From Pterobdella sp. o SKG-2022 (lineage: Eukaryota; Annelida; Clitellata; Hirudinida; Piscicolidae): DNA of 64,000 bases. Both the position numbers and the translations under genes were made by a program. This document shows, piece by piece, positions 58,883 through 64,000 of this stretch. The notes beneath the pieces are model-generated. The model was given only the letters and a program-made list of their open reading frames with translations, was not told the DNA's origin and did not search any database. The DNA lies in NCBI GenBank assembly GCA_964035795.1, contig OZ038320.1, forward strand, positions 12,909,076 to 12,973,075, written 5' to 3'. Each line of letters opens with the position of its first letter. Position 1 is the first letter of the stretch.

Positions 58883-59986
58883 TCAAGTAACTACATTATC
58901 AATATCAAAATACTCAGAATCTTTTAATCCTTCAATGAAAAAACAACTGTCACTACAATTTGCACTATCATCAAGCAAGTAAGCATCAGAATCATCACTG
59001 AAATGATCATCACGTAGAGTCCTCAAGTAGGCTTCAGTAGCTTCATCATGCAACTCTTCCTCCTTCAAATCCCTAAGAGCTCTCTCTCTTAAATCTGATA
59101 AAAGGTCCTCACAAGAAAAGTTCTCTATAGGCGCTATGTCTCTTAGGTGCTCTGTATGAAAACAAGTTAATAAAAACTTGCTAGTCATATAAAAGAAGTA
59201 AAATTAAAAAAAAAAATAATGTTCACCTGCTATGCCCATAGTATCAATGTCCTCAAAAAGACCAGAGTCATCTTTCATTTCTTTATTTTCTGTGAAGAGA
59301 GACTTTTCTATGCCCTAAAAATTAATATTAATAAAACTATTCAAAATGGAAATTTTCATTATGAAATTTAATTTTTTGAAAATTTCAATGTGTTTTAAGC
59401 CTAAGAACTTGGCATATTCACATAAATTCTGGAATTCATGGATAGCATGCCAAAAAAATTCTATTAACTTTGTATAAGTAAATTTGAATTGAAGTTTAAA
59501 ATTTGAAAAAAAAATAATTCAAAGTTTCAAAAAAATATGAAAAAAGAAATTTAAAGTTAATTCTTTCAAAAATATTTATGTCTAAATTGCAGCTCAAACT
59601 CAACAGTGAAACAATAAAAATGGTTCTAATAAAATTATTTTTAGAAGACATAATACAGAATGATTAATAATCAAGCCAAAATGATAAAGTTTCTGAAATA
59701 AGTTTACGAAGTTCAATATAAATTGATAAAAATTTGTACACACGAGTTTCATTTTAGGAATTCTTTGAGGCAGAGTAACAGAACATGGAGCTGTATTGCT
59801 AAGTAAATCAAGTGCTTTTCTTTTAATAGAAACGGGTCCACCTTTTAAAACTAATTAAGAATACGGTGAAGAAATATTAGTTATAAATGAACTTAGTAAT
59901 AATGAAATGCATGTGATATAAACACCTTCGGGTTTAGGAGTCCTTGGGGCATAAATTCTATCAATTAAATTTTCGTTAGTAATCAT
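58883..59986 (-). CDS. Acidic 174-aa protein with D-box, securin-like candidate
   Basis: Four exons in phase: 59926-59986, 59744-59850, 59227-59314, 58883-59151; 525 nt with stop. The N-terminal third is basic and carries RKALDLLSN, an exact RxxLxxxxN destruction box, preceded by GPVSIK; human securin has a similarly placed GPSIKALD and a D-box RKALGTVN. The remainder is strongly acidic (SCEDLLSDLRERALRDLKEE, SDDSDAYLLDD) and ends SEYFDIDNVVT. Securin is a disordered inhibitor of separase destroyed by APC/C; short length, basic N-terminus with D-box and acidic C-terminus all fit. There is no KEN box (TNEN and TENK only) and identity is too low to be sure. It could be another APC/C substrate. 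Confidence 0.6.
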
Positions 59987-60213
59987 TTTCAAGTAGTACT
60001 TTTCGGAAACAAGTGAAAATATGAGAAACCGCTTTTTAAAATTAAAAAGCCACAGTGGGTTTTAGCGCTTCATTTATAAATTTATTTGTAGCTTTAAAAA
60101 AAATTGTTTAGTAAATCGAATTTTTTAAAAAATTTAAAAATAATAAATATTTTTCATTATGACAAATAATGAAAAAATGTTAAAACCTTACTTTTTCAAA
60201 AACAAGTATGAAT

Positions 60214-60252
60214 AACTTGATAATGTAAGCAAGCCTTACGAAAAGCTTCGTG
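60214..60252 (+). other. Dispersed hairpin motif, copy
   Basis: AACTTGATAATGTAAG, loop CAAGC, CTTACGAAAAGCTTCGTG: the same GTAAG/CTTAC stem as the copy at 45452-45490 with a different loop. Confidence 0.6.
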
Positions 60253-60364
60253 TCATTTGAAAAATACTTTGTGTTTGTTGTTCTTACTTTGAGAATCAGG
60301 CTATTGTACTTCATAAGTATGAATAAAAAAAATGAATATAAATAATTAGTTTTAAAAAATTGAG

Positions 60365-60385
60365 CTCTATCTATCTATCTATCTA
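60365..60385. repeat. (TCTA)n microsatellite
   Basis: About five tandem TCTA units. Confidence 0.9.
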
Positions 60386-61147
60386 CATCATACGTTGTGC
60401 TGTCAAAATTAACAATAATACAACGGTACACATAGCAGAGAAAATATACTAATAACATGTGAGTTTAGCCAGAAGTGCACATAAAAGGACAATAATAGGC
60501 GAATAAGGTAAATGAAAAAGTACATAATTAATTTCATAGTTACAAAAATGAATAGGAATTAGAATGACAGCTAAGTGATAAAATTTAAAATTTGAGTTGA
60601 TTAGTTTTTGATAATAATTGATAATATTTTGATAATAAGAGTTTTTGTGTTGGTTTTTGAAGGTTCGATGAATGTTTAAAAGTTTTTGTTAAACTAAAAA
60701 GTTGGAATAACTAGATAAAAAATTTATCAAAAAGTTCAACATGATTAAAACTGAGCTGATAAAAAATAGGTTTTTCGCCCAATACTGTTCTGTGCACAAT
60801 AGTAAAAAGTAGACAAAGGTTCATATTTGGTTTTCTTTGTAAGTTTAAAATAATTTTGGACAATGATCGAATTCAAAAAAAATTTTATACAATAAAATGC
60901 AAAAGTTTTCAAAAAAACTTTAATTTTAAGACGACTGTTTTAAAAATTATAATTCAATTATTAACTCTTAGAACTTTTGTTTAAAGAAACAATTTATAAA
61001 TTAAAATACACTGTTGAACAGATTCTTTCTTTTTGTTGCTGTACCGTAATTTTCTAAAATTATTTTTAACTCTAATGCAAATAATAACATGTTTGGAAAA
61101 TAAATATAATAAGTTTTTTGTTTATAAATAAAACGAATTTTTAAAGT

Positions 61148-63841
61148 ATGATACAAAGATATTTCAAATTAAAAAAAGTTGTGTTGTTCATACTTTTCTT
61201 GTTTTTTGGACTATTTTTGATAGAACTAGCAATAAAGAAAAAAAATAACAAGAACGTATCTATTATAACAACAAGCAAAGAAATTTATTTTTCAGAACAA
61301 ACAAACTCAGCTGAAAATATTGATGATCAAACTTATGAAAAAAACTTGAAAAACACAAAAGAATCAAAAGATAAAGTTTCACATATTAATTGGTTAAAAA
61401 CAAAGCAGAAAAATAAAGACTTATATGGACAAAACTATGTAAGATCTTTTGATAATGATGAAATTTCAGGAAATAAAGATAATTTCAAAACAGATGATCA
61501 TATCATTAAAGAAAAAGAGTATGATGAGTTTGATTATTCTAGTTTTCAAAATAAAAGTCACTCAAGTAGTCTTACCAAATCTATTTATGAACCATTGAAA
61601 TGCAATGTTAATAACGAGTACCAAGTAGACTGCATTTTCAAAAATGAAAGAGTTTCAAGCAGTACTGAGAATGAGTATGATGAGAAAGTAGATGAAGAGG
61701 GCAATGTAATAGAGAGTAATGTGGCAGGCATTCAAAATGTTGTATATGTCCCTTTTGATTTTCTGTCCAAGTATTATGAGGTCTGTTCATTCAGTTCTGC
61801 TTTCATAAATTCAAGTCAAAAATTAAAATTTTTTGATTGAAATCTTAATTATGTTTTTTTTGCATATAAAATATAGGAGTATCTGAATGAAAACAAAATT
61901 CAGTTATTTATTTATCACATATCTCCTAGTTTTTTATTGAATTATCAAATCTAAAAAGTTATAAATATTTGACATTTTTTTAAAACATTATATATATATA
62001 TATATATATATTTATTTATTTTAAAAATTGTTAAAACCTTTTTAAACATTTATTAATTCAAACACCTCTATCTTTAACAAAGCTATACTCAACAGAACTT
62101 TATGATTTGCTTATATTATTCATAGCATTCACTTTTTTCTGTTTTGATACCTATCAGTCGCCTATTGATGATGTTTGTTATATGGGTCATGACGTGACTA
62201 ATCATTTGAAAGTAGGTCTAACATAGACATTTGAATGGCTGCAGGAATTATTGAAGCATGATTATATTATTTTTAATGTAGATATGAGACACAAGATATT
62301 AACGATCTTCATTTTTTTTTATTAACCATTCACATGCTTTTCGAAAACGTGTGCAACATTGAAATTGATATAACCATTTGAGTTTATTTTTTCTTTTGGT
62401 TGAACTTTATATCTTTCTCCGGAAACAAGTTTATTCTGCAAGTTTTATTCATCAAATATTAATTATTCTGCATAAATCAAACATCGGTATTTAAACTTTA
62501 TTTTAATGATTGACTAATATTTTGTACTGTATATAGTATATACTTTATATTTTATTTACGTCAATATGAACGTAAATGATTTAAAGTTTTATGATTGAAT
62601 AGGTGCATGGTAGTCTAGAGAAAGATGATAGAGACGGTTATGAGTTTGTATGGAAGAACAGCATCGTCAAAATAGTGACGTTGCCTTACGACGCCGACAA
62701 CAACGGTGTCGTCAAGAAGACGAAGAATAACAAATATTCAATCAGGTATGGCATGGACATTAAAAAAGATTCACATATTAAAGAAAATAAAACCATTAAA
62801 AACGATGATGAAAGTGGTTATACGTACGATGGCCATTTTCTATGGTTCTACCATTACAATGTTGAGTCACGAGAAAGAGTAAAATGTGTCAGTGCTAAAG
62901 AAGGTTTGTGACCATTCCCATATTATTAGCACCAATGCATGAGCGATTTTAGAGAAAATTAAGAATATTTTGGTAGTTTATAATATTTAAAAAACTATTG
63001 ATACTCCAAGATAATAACCTTAAACTCTTATGAACTTTTAGAATTCTACGTTTTTTCAATATAATATAAGAAAATTTCAACCCAATAAATGTATTTTTTC
63101 AATAAAACGAATGGAGTTTATTATGTGGATTTTAGCCATAGTGGCAAGCTCACCACGATATCTCAAGTGCTATTTAGCTTAGCAATCAATTGAATGATGT
63201 ACTAATGCCATGCGAAGGAGTGCCGATGTCTCAACAGTGGGGGAACCAAGGTTATTTTTATCCCACACAAATCGCACAGTTTGGATTGTCCCATTATGGA
63301 AAATGGCTCATCGATTCTCAACGGTTGGATAATTTAGTTTTTAATTCTTTTGTTTGTTTAATCGACTCATATTATTATTGTTTATTTTGCAAAATTTTAC
63401 ATAATAATACTTTTATTTCGTTGTTTTCATTTCTACAAATCAAACACTGAACGTTCATTGAGAGTAAACTTATAGTTTGTTTCAGGAAAATATTTTTTTG
63501 GGCTTTTATGTCACATAAGTTTCACCTCATGTTGCTTTTTTTCGATATAGTTAACGGTGTGTTAGGTCATCAAAAATTTCAACTTTTTTGTCTAAAATAA
63601 TACATAAAGAATGTCTCATAAACTTTTGACATTTAAATACTAAATGCCGTCATTGTTTTTTAAAGGTTTTTTTTTTCCATGGGCGCAAGTCAAGATGAAT
63701 GGAAAACAGAGAATGTCGAGGACAAAGACTACAAAAAGTTCTTGAAGATTAAAAAAACTCCAAAGAAAAAAGGTGAATATGAGACGAATGTTGAGGCTTC
63801 TGACGCTCCTAACAGCCATGAGATATACTTCAGTTTGGCAG
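61148..63841 (+). CDS. GLCE: D-glucuronyl C5-epimerase, 5' part (3' end outside window)
   Basis: Golgi type II membrane enzyme that converts D-glucuronic to L-iduronic acid in heparan sulfate after N-deacetylation/N-sulfation. Four exons in phase: 61148-61780, 62603-62903, 63218-63323, 63690-63841 (donor GTGTGT at 63842); 397 codons so far. A signal anchor follows a short basic N-terminus ([19 protein letters not shown], residues 11-29), then about 170 residues of polar, Asp/Lys/Ser-rich stem. The catalytic region starts at [17 protein letters not shown]; diagnostic stretches are [19 protein letters not shown] and [20 protein letters not shown]. The segment after [14 protein letters not shown] is longer than in vertebrates by several tens of residues. 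The exon 4 acceptor (T10CC then GCAAG) is chosen by phase and tract. The remaining catalytic part lies to the right. Confidence 0.93.
61988..62011. repeat. (TA)n microsatellite in GLCE intron 1
   Basis: About 12 TA units. Confidence 0.9.
62904..63217. other. GLCE intron 2
   Basis: AT-rich intron with no embedded feature. Its acceptor (CCATGCGAAG/GAGTGCC) lacks a clear polypyrimidine tract but is fixed by the protein match on both sides. Confidence 0.7.
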
Positions 63842-64000
63842 GTGTGTTTAATGGTGGCACTAAACTTGTCAGAAGTTATGGCTTTCATTGATTAAATGAC
63901 TGATTGCAAGTCAATTGGAACGTAAAATTTTGGAAATAATACTTCATCATATTTAATATATTTCATTATGTGTTTTCAATATTAATACAAATTTATATTA

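Larger units (their letters stand above)
59987..61147. other. Intergenic between securin-like gene and GLCE
   Basis: Divergent promoter region. Contains a hairpin-motif copy (60214-60252) and a short (TCTA)n tract; nothing else supported. Confidence 0.55.

Noticed and set aside
63679..63891. 70-codon frame starting at an ATG as its own gene
   Set aside because: The ATG lies within the acceptor region of GLCE exon 4 and the end is intron read-through past the GTGTGT donor.

Overview
The window is nuclear DNA from an AT-rich invertebrate animal. Its genes carry many short GT-AG introns and use the standard genetic code. Tandem evidence is an outer-arm axonemal dynein heavy chain, a heparan-sulfate epimerase, TMEM26, ZMPSTE24 and TPPP homologues. 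A tRNA-derived SINE family, a Penelope-like retroelement (PLE), L2/CR1-type LINE fragments and foldback elements lie between and inside the genes. I cannot place it more finely than a ciliated metazoan. Nothing bacterial or organellar is present.

Layout. 1-29403 (minus): one gene fills almost half the window, an outer-arm dynein beta-type heavy chain of the DNAH9/11/17 group. I resolved 80 exons whose phases all agree, giving 4132 codons; the last ~200-230 codons lie beyond the left edge. An exact X-box (RFX site) lies about 120 bp upstream of its start. Intron 19 carries a decayed PLE with 49-bp inverted ends; introns 16 and 44 carry SINEs. 31330-35889 (plus): CAAX prenyl protease ZMPSTE24/STE24, 10 exons, with a LINE fragment in intron 6 and a strong foldback just past the stop. 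37831-39294 (minus): unrecognised single-pass membrane protein, 5' end not found. 40964-42806 (plus): unrecognised five-exon gene. 42807-47349: repeats and a LINE fragment. 47350-51480 (plus): TMEM26 homologue, 11 exons, 681 aa, with a large disordered exon and a (CA)n tract against one splice acceptor. 53771-55671 (minus): TPPP/p25-alpha, 4 exons, 169 aa. 56671-56743 (plus): tRNA-Phe(GAA). 58883-59986 (minus): 174-aa acidic protein with a D-box, possibly a securin. 61148-63841 onward (plus): 5' part of D-glucuronyl C5-epimerase (GLCE), running off the right edge.

The genes do not form a pathway. Dynein and TPPP are both microtubule-associated proteins; the rest are unrelated housekeeping or membrane proteins. 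The less expected content is: a dispersed short element whose copies keep a stem, vary the loop and are followed by GAAA, resembling a degenerate hammerhead-ribozyme core and also present in the PLE end; three apparent GC-AG introns in the dynein gene; two unrecognised spliced genes; and the securin-like candidate. All calls come from reading the sequence and from remembered family sequences; no database search was run.
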